Part shown: in pieces, positions 31,729-40,515 of the stretch
Numbering within the stretch: position 1 is the stretch's first letter
How the letters are laid out: the number at the start of each line of letters is the position of its first letter
NCBI GenBank assembly: GCA_001804865.1
Contig: MHBK01000019.1
Coordinates: forward strand, 1 to 64,000
DNA: 64,000 bases
Reading direction: 5' to 3'
Source of the DNA: Lentisphaerae bacterium GWF2_57_35
GTDB lineage: Bacteria > Verrucomicrobiota > Kiritimatiellia > CAIQIC01 > GWF2-57-35
Translations under genes and position numbers: made by a program
Notes under the pieces: model-generated
Told to the model about the DNA's origin: nothing
Seen by the model: only the letters and a program-made list of their open reading frames with translations
Databases searched by the model: none

Positions 31729-33500
31729 ACCATGCACATATACTTGAAGATCGGCGACGAAACGAGCAGGTCCTGAGGCCGCCCCACGGCTTCCACGCGG
31801 TTTTGATTGAGCACGACCACCCGATCCGATCGCATGGCCAGACTCATGCGATGCGTGACGATCAGCGTGATGCGCTCCGGCGCCGCTGAACCGATCAACC
31901 GAAAAACCTGTTCCTCCGACTGGGCATCCAAGGCCGAAGTCGGTTCGTCGAGCAACAACACATCCGGCCGCGCCAGCAACGCGCGCAACAAGGCGATTCG
32001 CTGGGCTTCGCCGCCCGACCAGTCCGTCCCGCTTTCGGCCATCCGGGCCTCCAAGCCGCCCCGGCGAGCCGTCACTTCGCCCAGCCCCAGCGTCGCCAGC
32101 CCCGAGAGCAGCTCTTCCTCGCACACGTCAGGGGCTCGAATCAGCAGATTCTCCCGGATCGTCCCTCGAAAGAGTTCCGGAGATTGGAAAACCACGCCAA
32201 TTCGGCGTCGCCAATCGCCCAAGGCCAGCGTATCCAAGGAACGTCCGTTCACAAGCACTTGCCCTTGATCCGGCTGAATGAAGCCCAGTATCAAATCCAA
32301 GAGCGTGGATTTTCCTACTCCGCTCAAGCCCACCATGCTCACTACCTCGCCGCGCCTCACGGCCAAGTCAATCTGTTCCAAGCCGCCCCCATCCGCTCCA
32401 TACGCAAAACTCACGTTGGAAAAGGCCAGCTCGTGAACAGGGCCGGGCATGGGCGCCGCATCCGGTTTTTCGATGGCCTCGGGAGGTTCATCCATGAGCT
32501 TCAGATAACGAGAGCCCGCCGCGCGAAAATCCTGCACCGAAGCCACGGCCAGGGCCGCCTTGCGCAATTCCTGTCCGATAAGCAGAATCCCGACGAGAAT
32601 GGACACCAAGGCGCCCACGGACAATTCGCCGCGGCGCACCCAATCCACGCCGGTAAAGGCGACGGCCAGAAAGCAGAGCAATAGGACGATCGCCGCCACA
32701 TGCCGCGCCGCCAGGGCCATCAACAAGCCGCTGCGCGCCAGCCGCAGATGATCCTTCACCCAGGCGCGAAGCACGCCGGCCTGCCGTTCCTCCAGGCAGA
32801 ACGCCTTGACGGTCCGCGCATGAAAAAACGATTCCGCCAATCGGCCCGTCAAACTGCTCATCTGATCCAGCTTATCCGCGCTGATGCGCATGAGCCGCCG
32901 GCGGAGCAGCAAAGCCGGCAATCCGGCGGCCAGCAGCGAGACAACGATCACGGCCGCGTAGCCCCGCGAAAGCCAAAGGATGGACGACAGATAAACCAGC
33001 AGAGTAATCGGGGCCGCCAGCAACAGCCGGGGCAACGTCAGTATCCCCTGTTGAACGGCCCTCACATCGTGATCGCAACGGGAAACCCATTCGCCGACCG
33101 GCACGCTCTCGAGCCGGCGCAGCGGCAGCCGCAGCACATGAAGATAGACCGCCTCGCGCAAGGTCTCGCGAATTCGCAGCGATTCGCCCAACTCCAGATT
33201 GGAACTGAGAAAAAACACGATTTCGACGGCCAGCAAGAGTCCCGCGCTGCACGCAAACAACCACCCCGCATCGTACCCCAGCGAGCCGCCCTCCCATTCC
33301 ACCAGCCGTCGCAAGAGAGGCAACAGGGCCGCCAACATCGCCGCCGCCAAGCTTTGAAGGCCAATCAAGGCAAGCAGCTTCCACCACGAGCACCGGGCCA
33401 GACGGCTGATGCGGAAAAAATCGTCCCGGGAAAAATCCGAAGGAGCGCCGCGGCGACGGGGATTCGCCAAAGCCAAAGGAGTCTCCCTGTTGTGCTTCAT
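31665..33500 (-). CDS. ABC exporter (lasso D-like), fused membrane and ATPase domains
   Basis: A 611-residue half-transporter: transmembrane helices between ~40 and 310, then an ATPase with Walker A GLSGVGKST (391-399), Q-loop VVFQSPELF, signature WSGGEAQ (494-500), Walker B VLLLDEPTS (~514-522) and H-loop His550. There is no N-terminal C39 peptidase domain, so leader removal must be done elsewhere, consistent with B2. Alone in its orientation next to the kinase; proposed to export the mature peptide. An MsbA-like lipid exporter is the alternative. Confidence 0.88.
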   Translation of the reverse strand: MKHNRETPLALANPRRRGAPSDFSRDDFFRISRLARCSWWKLLALIGLQSLAAAMLAALLPLLRRLVEWEGGSLGYDAGWLFACSAGLLLAVEIVFFLSSNLELGESLRIRETLREAVYLHVLRLPLRRLESVPVGEWVSRCDHDVRAVQQGILTLPRLLLAAPITLLVYLSSILWLSRGYAAVIVVSLLAAGLPALLLRRRLMRISADKLDQMSSLTGRLAESFFHARTVKAFCLEERQAGVLRAWVKDHLRLARSGLLMALAARHVAAIVLLLCFLAVAFTGVDWVRRGELSVGALVSILVGILLIGQELRKAALAVASVQDFRAAGSRYLKLMDEPPEAIEKPDAAPMPGPVHELAFSNVSFAYGADGGGLEQIDLAVRRGEVVSMVGLSGVGKSTLLDLILGFIQPDQGQVLVNGRSLDTLALGDWRRRIGVVFQSPELFRGTIRENLLIRAPDVCEEELLSGLATLGLGEVTARRGGLEARMAESGTDWSGGEAQRIALLRALLARPDVLLLDEPTSALDAQSEEQVFRLIGSAAPERITLIVTHRMSLAMRSDRVVVLNQNRVEAVGRPQDLLVSSPIFKYMCMVQQISADEETTAAALPNSPGR

Positions 33501-33543
33501 ATAAGAAACCCAATCCAGCCGTCCGGCTTGCGGAACTTTCGGC

Positions 33544-34035
33544 CTATTTATGCAACTCGAGAATCCGTGCGATCAGGGCTGTCGTGGACAGCCCTTTAAC
33601 CAGCGGGGCCAATACGACTCGCCCGCCGTTCTTCTCCACCACCTCGCGCCCGCTGACGTAGTGCGCCCAATCCTCGGCCTTCACCAGCACGTCAGGAATC
33701 AGCTCGCCGATCAGCGGCGCGGGTTCGTCTTCATCAAAAACAACCACATAGTCGATGGCCTCCAGCGCGGCCAGCAGCCGCGCCCGGTCGTCCTGGGCAA
33801 CGATCGGGCGCTTCTCGCCTTTGATCCGCCGGATGGAGACATCCGAGTTCAATCCAAGAATCAACACATCCCCCTGAGCGCGAGCGAAGGAGAGATACGA
33901 GACATGTCCGGCATGCAGGATATCGAAACAGCCGTTGGTAAAAACGACCTTCTTGCCTTGCTGCTTTAACCGAAGCCGCTCGGCCTTCATGGCCTCGCGC
34001 GTCATAATCTTGGATTCAACGTTTCGCATAAACAC
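33544..34035 (-). CDS. rfaE2: D-glycero-beta-D-manno-heptose 1-phosphate adenylyltransferase (RfaE2-type)
   Basis: A 163-residue (or slightly shorter) nucleotidyltransferase: KKVVFTNGCFDILHAGHVSYL holds the HxGH motif, then RRIKGEKRPIVAQDDRARLLAALEAIDYVVVFDEDEP, diagnostic of the C-terminal half of HldE. It makes ADP-heptose for LPS core; hldD follows at 39156-40121. The N-terminus is uncertain (ATGs at 34035, 34029 and 34005). It starts 3 nt after the icd stop. Confidence 0.93.
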   Translation of the reverse strand: MFMRNVESKIMTREAMKAERLRLKQQGKKVVFTNGCFDILHAGHVSYLSFARAQGDVLILGLNSDVSIRRIKGEKRPIVAQDDRARLLAALEAIDYVVVFDEDEPAPLIGELIPDVLVKAEDWAHYVSGREVVEKNGGRVVLAPLVKGLSTTALIARILELHK

Positions 34036-34038
34036 CGC

Positions 34039-35298
34039 TCACATATTGTCCGCAATGGCCTTACCGAATTCGCTGCATTTAAGCAGCTTGGCGCCGTCCA
34101 TCAGGCGCTCGAAATCGTAGGTCACGGTCTTGTTCTCGATGGTCTTTTCCACACCTTTGATGATCAAGTCCGCGGCCTCGGTCCAACCCATGTAGCGGAA
34201 CATCAGCTCGCCGGACAGGATCAGAGATCCCGGATTAACCTTGTCCTGGTTGGCATATTTCGGAGCCGTTCCGTGCGTGGCCTCAAAGACTGCTGCACCC
34301 GTGTTGTAATTAATATTCGCGCCCGGAGCGATGCCGATGCCGCCCACACAAGCCGCCAGCGCATCGGAAATATAATCCCCGTTCAAATTGAGCGTGGCGA
34401 TCACCGAATAATCGGCCGGCCGCGTCAGGATCTGTTGAAGGAACGCATCGGCAATGACGTCCTTGATGATAATCTCGGAGCCATCCTTCGGGCTCTTGAA
34501 GGAATGCCAAGGGCCGCCGTCCACCGGCACGGCGCCGAATTGCTCGCGTGCAACCTGGTACCCCCAGTCGCGGAACGCGCCTTCGGTAAATTTCATGATA
34601 TTGCCCTTGTGAACCAAGGTGACGGATTTGCGTCCATTGTCGATGGCGTATTGAATCGCCGCCTTGACCAGGCGGGAAGTCCCTTCCTGCGAGACCGGCT
34701 TGATGCCGATGCCCGAGGTTTCCGGGAATCGGATCTTTTTGACGCCCATTTCCTTTTGGAGAAAATCGATAACCTTCTTAACCTGCGGCGTACCGGCAGC
34801 CCATTCGATGCCGGCATAGATGTCCTCCGCGTTCTCGCGGAAAATCACCATATCCGTCAGCTCCGGACGCTTGACCGGCGAAGGCACGCCCTTGAACCAT
34901 CGAACCGGGCGCAGGCAGACATACAAATCGAGTTCCTGCCGCAACGCCACATTGAGGCTGCGAATGCCGCCGCCGACCGGCGTCGTCAGAGGACCCTTGA
35001 TGGAAACCTTATAGTCCTTCATGGCCTGAAGAGTTTCTTCAGGAAGCCAGACATCCTTGCCATAAATTTCCGTGGATTTTTCGCCTGCATAGACTTCCAG
35101 CCATTCCACGCGACGCGAAGAGCCGTACGCCTTTTGCACGGCGGCATTCCAGACGGTCATGGCGGCATAGGTGATGTCCGACCCAATGCCGTCGCCTTCG
35201 ATATAGGGAAGAATCGGACGATCCGGAACCTTCAATTTCCCATCCGCACCCATCGTGATTTTCTCGCCGCCCGCCGGCGCTACAATTCGATCGCTCAT
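34039..35298 (-). CDS. icd: Isocitrate dehydrogenase (NADP-type)
   Basis: A 419-residue TCA-cycle enzyme. Markers: [18 protein letters not shown], the substrate-loop arginines around [37 protein letters not shown], and [33 protein letters not shown], with metal-binding aspartates. ATG at 35298 is chosen (GAGAGGAC 5-7 nt upstream) over an in-frame ATG at 35325. Length matches bacterial dimeric NADP-ICDH. Confidence 0.96.
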   Translation of the reverse strand: MSDRIVAPAGGEKITMGADGKLKVPDRPILPYIEGDGIGSDITYAAMTVWNAAVQKAYGSSRRVEWLEVYAGEKSTEIYGKDVWLPEETLQAMKDYKVSIKGPLTTPVGGGIRSLNVALRQELDLYVCLRPVRWFKGVPSPVKRPELTDMVIFRENAEDIYAGIEWAAGTPQVKKVIDFLQKEMGVKKIRFPETSGIGIKPVSQEGTSRLVKAAIQYAIDNGRKSVTLVHKGNIMKFTEGAFRDWGYQVAREQFGAVPVDGGPWHSFKSPKDGSEIIIKDVIADAFLQQILTRPADYSVIATLNLNGDYISDALAACVGGIGIAPGANINYNTGAAVFEATHGTAPKYANQDKVNPGSLILSGELMFRYMGWTEAADLIIKGVEKTIENKTVTYDFERLMDGAKLLKCSEFGKAIADNM

Positions 35299-35443
35299 GA
35301 CTGTCCTCTCTAATTCATTCGCCAAAGCCTTAAATCTTCAGCAGTTTCCTTGATTGAAAAACGAAGGCATGAACTCTAGCGAACCCAGATGAAATCGGCA
35401 AGCATTCCGCTTGAGGCGGTTGGATTCTCGCTTTGTAACGGAG

Positions 35444-36490
35444 CTACGAACCAAGAGATACTTGATCAAGCGGCCGTTTTTGACGTTTTACCACGCCAAG
35501 GACCAAGACCAGCGCGGCCACGGAACCGAGGACGACCACAAGGGTCCAGGGGAATGAAGTTTTCATGAACCGACGGGCTTCGCCGGGTCGAAAAATGGTT
35601 TTCCCATCGATCGTTTCCGGAGGCGGCGGAATGGGCGGCTTCCCGGCGTTCACCCAAGCCGTGTACCACAGGCTGGAAACATCCGTAACGGATTGATTGA
35701 CTTGCTTGGCAAACAAGTCTTTTGAGGAGGCCCACAAGAGATCGAAGTATTTTTCGGAAACCACATCGTTGTCCGTCTGCCGGCGCGCGGCGCGGTCTGC
35801 TTTGAAAATGGGCTGCACCTCCTGGTTAGCCGCGTGCATCCAGATCAGGGCAACGTTCCAGGGATCATCCACATAGCGAGCCGGACCGGCTTGAATCGTC
35901 TTGTAGTTCCAACGATGGGCGGGCATCTCCTTTTCCCAGCGCAGATGAATGCCCCGGTTGCTGATCCAATCGCCGTCAAAATCCTTCGTGCAATGCAGGG
36001 GCTGATGGGTATCGGCCACATAATGCCCCAACGCCGCCGCCACGGCGGTCGCTTCCAGCCAATTGGAAGAAGCCATGACCTGGGTTAACCGCTGCAGGGT
36101 TTCGTCGATGATCCACGGGGCAAGTCCCGTCTCTTCCGGCTCCTTCTTCCCGATTTTCTCGTACAAGGCCGAAAGACTTTTCGGCAAGTTGGTGAAGACC
36201 ACGCCCTTCAGGTGTTCGGGTTCGATGTAATGCCTGGGGCCCTCCGAAGGATCGGCTCCCTTCCACAAATCCGGATCGATGCTGTGTTTGGATAGCACTT
36301 TGTCGTAGGCGCGCCACGCGGCCATTTCGTCGGGTACGTTCCGGGCGGCGGCATAGTTGATGTCCATGTGAAGCCGCCCGCCCCACCCCTGCGCCGCCAG
36401 CGGCAGCCCGGCGGCCATGCACACGATCAACCAACGGCCAACAAAGGAGAAAAGAGCACGACCGTCACGAGCGCCAAGGCACAACTTCAT
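35444..36490 (-). CDS. S1/P1 nuclease family (zinc-dependent) protein, membrane-anchored
   Basis: A 348-residue protein. After a signal peptide (VGRWLIVCMAAGLPLAAQG) comes the mature Trp-starting motif WGGRLHMDIN, typical of trinuclear-zinc S1/P1 nucleases and phospholipase C. Further zinc ligands lie in LGHYVADTHQPLHCTKDFDGD and GIHLRWE. A C-terminal transmembrane helix (WTLVVVLGSVAALVLVLGVV) with basic tail is unusual for the family and would anchor it to the inner membrane with the enzyme outside. Probably phosphate or nucleic-acid scavenging. Confidence 0.85.
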   Translation of the reverse strand: MKLCLGARDGRALFSFVGRWLIVCMAAGLPLAAQGWGGRLHMDINYAAARNVPDEMAAWRAYDKVLSKHSIDPDLWKGADPSEGPRHYIEPEHLKGVVFTNLPKSLSALYEKIGKKEPEETGLAPWIIDETLQRLTQVMASSNWLEATAVAAALGHYVADTHQPLHCTKDFDGDWISNRGIHLRWEKEMPAHRWNYKTIQAGPARYVDDPWNVALIWMHAANQEVQPIFKADRAARRQTDNDVVSEKYFDLLWASSKDLFAKQVNQSVTDVSSLWYTAWVNAGKPPIPPPPETIDGKTIFRPGEARRFMKTSFPWTLVVVLGSVAALVLVLGVVKRQKRPLDQVSLGS

Positions 36491-36526
36491 TTTCTACAAC
36501 ATCCTTGCTCGCCCAGAGAACAGATT

Positions 36527-37027
36527 TCAGGACTTCTTCTTTAACGTCAAAGCCATCGCCACTTCCGGGCAAGTGAAGGGCGAATCGTATTTGGAGCAGT
36601 TGAGGCAACCCGTGTAGAGCTTGTACATCAGCTTCTCCTTGGGCACCTCCACAAAACCCAGCTTACGGAAAAATTCGGGCGTGAACGTCAGCACAATGAT
36701 TTGCTCGGGATAAAGCGCCTTGACGTGATTGATCGCCGACCGGACCAGGCGGCGGCCCAGCCCCGTGCCGCGCAAAGATTTATCCACGGATAGCGATTTG
36801 ATTTCCACGGAAGGATGCTTGGCGGAGCCGATTTCCGGCAGGACAGCCCACGAGACCGTCCCCAACACTTCGCCATCCACCTCGCACACCACAAACCGGT
36901 CGATGTTTTGCAAGATATCGCTGATCGAACGAGGCACCAATTCGTTCGGATGCTTTTTGATCATGTCAAAAATGGCGCGGGCATCGGTAAAACTGGCATT
37001 GCGTATCTTCGGTTCCTTTTTTTTCAT
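36527..37027 (-). CDS. GNAT N-acetyltransferase (ArgA-like short form) with C-terminal Cys motif
   Basis: A 166-residue GNAT protein: RNASFTDARAIFDMIKKHP at the N-terminus, then SLSVDKSLRGTGLGRRLVR (acetyl-CoA pyrophosphate loop) and FFRKLGFVEVPKEKLMYK. The C-terminus has GCLNCSKYDSPFTCPEVAM (three Cys), found in the short N-acetylglutamate synthase-like family. A role in arginine synthesis is plausible, but no arginine genes are adjacent. It is divergent from the glycosylase gene. Confidence 0.8.
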   Translation of the reverse strand: MKKKEPKIRNASFTDARAIFDMIKKHPNELVPRSISDILQNIDRFVVCEVDGEVLGTVSWAVLPEIGSAKHPSVEIKSLSVDKSLRGTGLGRRLVRSAINHVKALYPEQIIVLTFTPEFFRKLGFVEVPKEKLMYKLYTGCLNCSKYDSPFTCPEVAMALTLKKKS

Positions 37028-37106
37028 TCTGTCCCTTTATTCTACACATGACTATCTGCTAACGTTTACAGTAACTCGAATCATTCTTCAAACGGAAAGG
37101 AGTTCT

Positions 37107-37820
37107 ATGAAAAACAAGCTGATCAAAGCAGCCAAAAAGCTCGCTGAAGTCACGAGCGCCATGACCTTTCAACCGCCCGTGCAATACGTCTACAATCCGT
37201 TGGATTATGCCTGGGCCGGGCATGAGGCCTATTTAAATAAATTTGGACACGGACAGAAACGCGTCATTTTTGTCGGCATGAATCCCGGCCCCTGGGGCAT
37301 GGCGCAAACCGGCGTGCCCTTCGGAGAGGTCAAGGCGGTGAGCCAATGGATGGGGCTTTACGCTCTCATCAGCAAACCTGCCAAAGAGCATCCCAAACGC
37401 CCCATCGAAGGCTTCGATTGCCCCCGCTCCGAGGTCAGCGGCCGACGCCTATGGGGGCTCTTTGCCGAACGCTTCGGGGCTCCCGAAAATTTCTTCAAGG
37501 ATCATTTTGTCATGAACTACTGCCCGCTGATTTTCATGTCGGAAAGCGGCGGCAATCTCACCCCCGACAAATTGCGCGCCCAGGAAGCCAAACCCTTGTT
37601 CGACGCCTCGGACGAGCACTTGCAGGCTGTGGCCGACATCTTGCAGCCCGAATGGGTGGTCGGCGTTGGAGCTTTCGCGGAAGAGCGCTTGCAGAACGGG
37701 TTAGGCGACAAGGTAAAGATCGGGAAAGTCTTGCACCCCTCCCCCTCCAGTCCAGCCGCCAATCGAGGCTGGGCGCCTCTCGCGACGAAGCAATTGATCG
37801 CGCAAGGAATCTGGAGCTGA
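37107..37820 (+). CDS. SMUG1-like single-strand-selective uracil-DNA glycosylase
   Basis: A 237-residue DNA-repair enzyme. Family 3 motifs are intact: GMNPGPWGMAQTGVPFG (catalytic Asn) and HPSPSSPAAN (C-terminal His motif), with VMNYCPLIFMSESGGNLTP between. AAAGGAG lies 7 nt before the ATG at 37107. Excises uracil (and hydroxymethyluracil in relatives). Monocistronic. Confidence 0.93.
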   Translation: MKNKLIKAAKKLAEVTSAMTFQPPVQYVYNPLDYAWAGHEAYLNKFGHGQKRVIFVGMNPGPWGMAQTGVPFGEVKAVSQWMGLYALISKPAKEHPKRPIEGFDCPRSEVSGRRLWGLFAERFGAPENFFKDHFVMNYCPLIFMSESGGNLTPDKLRAQEAKPLFDASDEHLQAVADILQPEWVVGVGAFAEERLQNGLGDKVKIGKVLHPSPSSPAANRGWAPLATKQLIAQGIWS

Positions 37821-37826
37821 GCCAAC

Positions 37827-38678
37827 TCAGAGGTGGCCCGGCTTCTCCTGGGTGGCCCGGCTTTTCCGAAGACGGGCTTCTTCGTTGCTCGCTTCCACTT
37901 CCAGCCGCATCATCTTCACATGACACAAGCCCTGCGCATCCAAGGGATGGGTGGCCAGGTAGGCGTCAACGACCGCATACACGAAGGATTCCCGCAATTC
38001 TTCCGGCAATCTTTCGGTATACGGCAACCACGTGGTTCGAACCCAGCCGGCCAGCCCTTCTCGTCCGGCTTGCGTCATGTCCTTGGGGAAAATTTCGATC
38101 CGTTCCGGTTTCAGACCAACGTCGAGCAGCCAGGGCCTATACTCTTCGGGGCCATAGAAGCCATAAGGGAACGCAAAGCCTTCAAAATATGGCCTCCATG
38201 GATCACAAGAAAATACGGCATTCTGTGCGTTGACAATTTCCGCCGCATTGCCTTTTCCGCCCATTTGAAACAAGAGCTTGCCGGATGGCTTCAGGCTTCG
38301 TTTAACGCCCCGCAGAACCGACACATGATCCGTCACCCAATGGAGCGCTGCATTGGAAAAGACCACGTCAAACTGGTCCTCGAACGTTAGCTCTCGAGCA
38401 TCCATGCGTTGGAAAAACAGGTTTCGAAACTCCGCCGAGGAATAGGCCGTATTCGCCAGCTCGATCATCTCCGGCGAACTATCCACACCGATTACGGCCC
38501 CCCGAGGCAAGCAGGCCGCTATGGCCGCGGTAACTTTTCCGTCCCCGCAGCCGATATCCAAAAGCGATTCGTCCCCGCGTAACTCAAGCTTGGCGATCAG
38601 CTCCTTGGCCCATTGAAATTGCGCGGAAGAATTCTTCGCGTAGTCGGCCGGATTCCATTTGTAGCTCTTGTCCGTCAT
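37827..38678 (-). CDS. Class I SAM methyltransferase (trans-aconitate methyltransferase-like)
   Basis: A 283-residue enzyme with motif I SLLDIGCGDGKVTAAIA, acidic motif VIGVDSSPEMI, and FDVVFSNAALHWVTDH, the pattern of Tam-type methyltransferases. Substrate unknown. Its last ~17 codons (ARLRKSRATQEKPGHL) are made from an interspersed repeat (37833-37880) that also occurs in non-coding DNA at 19269-19294, so the C-terminus appears to have been extended by repeat insertion. Confidence 0.85.
   Translation of the reverse strand: MTDKSYKWNPADYAKNSSAQFQWAKELIAKLELRGDESLLDIGCGDGKVTAAIAACLPRGAVIGVDSSPEMIELANTAYSSAEFRNLFFQRMDARELTFEDQFDVVFSNAALHWVTDHVSVLRGVKRSLKPSGKLLFQMGGKGNAAEIVNAQNAVFSCDPWRPYFEGFAFPYGFYGPEEYRPWLLDVGLKPERIEIFPKDMTQAGREGLAGWVRTTWLPYTERLPEELRESFVYAVVDAYLATHPLDAQGLCHVKMMRLEVEASNEEARLRKSRATQEKPGHL
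37833..37880. repeat. Interspersed repeat, two tandem partial copies
   Basis: ggtggcccggcttctcctg is followed directly by ggtggcccggcttttccgaagacgggcttctt. The second matches 19269-19294 inside the MITE-like element. It lies within the 3' end of the methyltransferase gene. Confidence 0.75.
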
Positions 38679-38702
38679 GATGGAATGAACAGGCAGACCA
38701 AA

Positions 38703-39137
38703 TTACGCCCCCGGGAACGACTGACCTGTCGTCTGCCCGGTATACGGCATGGCAAACTGCGACTGCATGAACAACCATTTACCCCGGCGCTTTTCGAGAA
38801 CCGCGGTCATCAGTCCGGCCATGCTGACTTTTTCATCCCCCACTTGGGCCGCAAACGTGCATTTCGCGGACATCCAGGCCACGGAACCGGCCGCCGAGAT
38901 GCGAACGCCGGAGAGCTTGACCTTGACGCCGTCAGCTTGAGCGAAATCCCGAACCAGGCCTTTTCGAAGTTGCTTGCTGCCCACATAGACTTCATCGGCG
39001 CCGCTGCCCAACCCGATCACGTCGGGATCGGGCGCGTAGAAGGACATCGCCGCTTCCACATCCTTGCGGCCATACGCTTTCCACAACTCCTTGAGCGTCT
39101 TCAGAATCTCCGCTTTAGTCTTGGCATCAGCTTTCAC
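38703..39137 (-). CDS. NTF2-like/SnoaL-fold protein
   Basis: A 144-residue cone-fold protein: ILKTLKELWKAYGRKDVEAAMSFYAPDPDVIGLGSG at the N-terminus and FAAQVGDEKVSMAGLMTAVLEKRRGKWLFMQSQFAMP at the C-terminus, the layout of DUF4440/SnoaL_3 proteins. Function not predictable; it could be a ligand-binding or small-molecule enzyme. 24 nt separate it from the methyltransferase gene. Confidence 0.75.
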   Translation of the reverse strand: MKADAKTKAEILKTLKELWKAYGRKDVEAAMSFYAPDPDVIGLGSGADEVYVGSKQLRKGLVRDFAQADGVKVKLSGVRISAAGSVAWMSAKCTFAAQVGDEKVSMAGLMTAVLEKRRGKWLFMQSQFAMPYTGQTTGQSFPGA

Positions 39138-39155
39138 AACAGGCCTCCTTGTGGT

Positions 39156-40121
39156 TTATCTCTTCTGCAAGTAATCTTGGACATAATCCCGCACCCCGTC
39201 TTCAAGAGACGTAAAGTCGTTATCATACCCCAAATTCCGAAGAAGCTCGACGTCTGCCTGAGTGTGGTATTGGTACTTCGCCTGAAGAGTTTCCGGCATG
39301 TCGATGTAATTGATCCGCGCCGGCTTGCCCATGGCAGAGAAGACCGCCTTCACCAGATCGTTCCAGGTCCGGGCCTTGCCGCTGCCGCAATTCACCAGCC
39401 CGGATTTTCGTCGGTGTTCATGGAAGAACAACGTCACATCCACCGCATCCTTGACGTAAACGAAATCGCGATCCTGCTCGCCGTCCTTGTATTCGGGCCG
39501 ATAGGACTTGAACAATTTGACCTCGCCCGTCTGCAGAATCTGCTCGTAGGCCTTGTTGATCACCGAACGCATGTCGCCCTTGTGGTCCTCATAGGGACCA
39601 TACACATTGAAATACTTCAGGCCCACAATCCGGTCGAACAGCTCGTGCTTGAGCGCCCAGAGGTCGAACATGTGCTTGGAATAGCCGTACATGTTGAGAG
39701 GACTCAGTTGGCGGGTAATGTCGTCGCTATCGGCGTACCCGAGCGTCCCGTCGCCATAGGTCGCCGCGCTGGAGGCATAGATGAACCGGACGTTATTCTG
39801 CAACGCCCAGGTGCAAAGATCCCGCGTATAACGATAGTTGTTGTCGGCCAGAAAGTGGGCATTTTTTTCGGTCGTGGAACTGCAGGCGCCCAAATGAAAA
39901 ACCGTCTCGATGCCCGCCAGCGTATCCTGTCGAACCGCCAACCGGAAATCGTCCTTGTCCATGAATTCCTCGTAGCGCAAGCCGACGAGATTCTTCCATT
40001 TTTCGTCCGTGCCGAGGTCGTCGACAATCAGGATATCGTCCTCGCCCCGCTCGTTCAGCGCCGCCACCAGATTGCGCCCGATAAACCCGGCCCCGCCCGT
40101 CACCACAATTTTCACGCTCAT
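39156..40121 (-). CDS. hldD: ADP-L-glycero-D-manno-heptose 6-epimerase
   Basis: A 321-residue extended SDR. NAD motif VTGGAGFIGRNLVAALN; catalytic FIYASSAATYGDG and YGYSKHMFDLW (YxxxK); and VGLKYFNVYGPYEDHKGDMRSVINKAYEQI, which is characteristic of HldD/RfaD. It performs the last step of ADP-heptose synthesis for LPS inner core. ATG at 40121 fits the Rossmann start; an upstream ATG at 40187 adds 22 residues outside the family pattern. Confidence 0.96.
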   Translation of the reverse strand: MSVKIVVTGGAGFIGRNLVAALNERGEDDILIVDDLGTDEKWKNLVGLRYEEFMDKDDFRLAVRQDTLAGIETVFHLGACSSTTEKNAHFLADNNYRYTRDLCTWALQNNVRFIYASSAATYGDGTLGYADSDDITRQLSPLNMYGYSKHMFDLWALKHELFDRIVGLKYFNVYGPYEDHKGDMRSVINKAYEQILQTGEVKLFKSYRPEYKDGEQDRDFVYVKDAVDVTLFFHEHRRKSGLVNCGSGKARTWNDLVKAVFSAMGKPARINYIDMPETLQAKYQYHTQADVELLRNLGYDNDFTSLEDGVRDYVQDYLQKR

Positions 40122-40231
40122 AAAATTTCCTTTTCGGGCACTATATCGACGACAGCGGTCTTCCCGCAAGGTTTTACATGGGAACAAAACGGGCGCGAGA
40201 GGAACTGGCAGAGGCCGCCTGCCTTATTCTT

Positions 40232-40275
40232 ATCCGTGGGGCTGCTTCTAACCCGAGAAGAGTGGCCCCACGGAT
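40232..40275. repeat. Hairpin atccgtgggg/ccccacggat
   Basis: A perfect 10-bp stem around a 24-nt loop. The right arm plus following gatggcaaag recurs at 19226-19242 with one substitution. Confidence 0.7.
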
Positions 40276-40326
40276 GGCAAAGCGTCCCACGGATCGTTTG
40301 GAACCCATCTTCTCTGGGCCAAAGAA

Positions 40327-40460
40327 TCGGTCGCGACGGAGCGCGACCCTCCAAACAGCAAAGACGCCCTACTTCTCTCCTCTATCTTTGACACACACAA
40401 AGCCATGAGGTCGCCTACAAGAAGATTTGTTTTTTGGAGGGGCGCGCTCCGTCGCGACCG
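40327..40460. repeat. Inverted repeat pair of a 'tcgcgacggagcgcgaccctcc' module
   Basis: tcggtcgcgacggagcgcg-accctccaaa at 40327-40355 is repeated in reverse complement at 40432-40460 with one mismatch, enclosing about 75 nt. A diverged third module, ggttccgacagagcgg-aaccctccaaa, follows at 40470-40496. Confidence 0.8.
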
Positions 40461-40515
40461 AAAGAAGAAGGTTCCGACAGAGCGGAACCCTCCAAAGCAG
40501 ACGTTCGCCTCGCGA

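Larger units (their letters stand above)
40122..40515. other. Intergenic region with palindromic repeats
   Basis: No gene is seen between hldD and the GT2 gene. It is occupied by inverted-repeat modules (hairpin 40232-40275; inverted pair 40327-40355 and 40432-40460; related module 40470-40496), with little unique sequence. Confidence 0.6.

Noticed and set aside
38613-40391. Very long open frame antisense to the NTF2-like and hldD genes
   Set aside because: It is a shadow of GC-rich coding on the other strand; both minus-strand genes have clear family motifs and starts.
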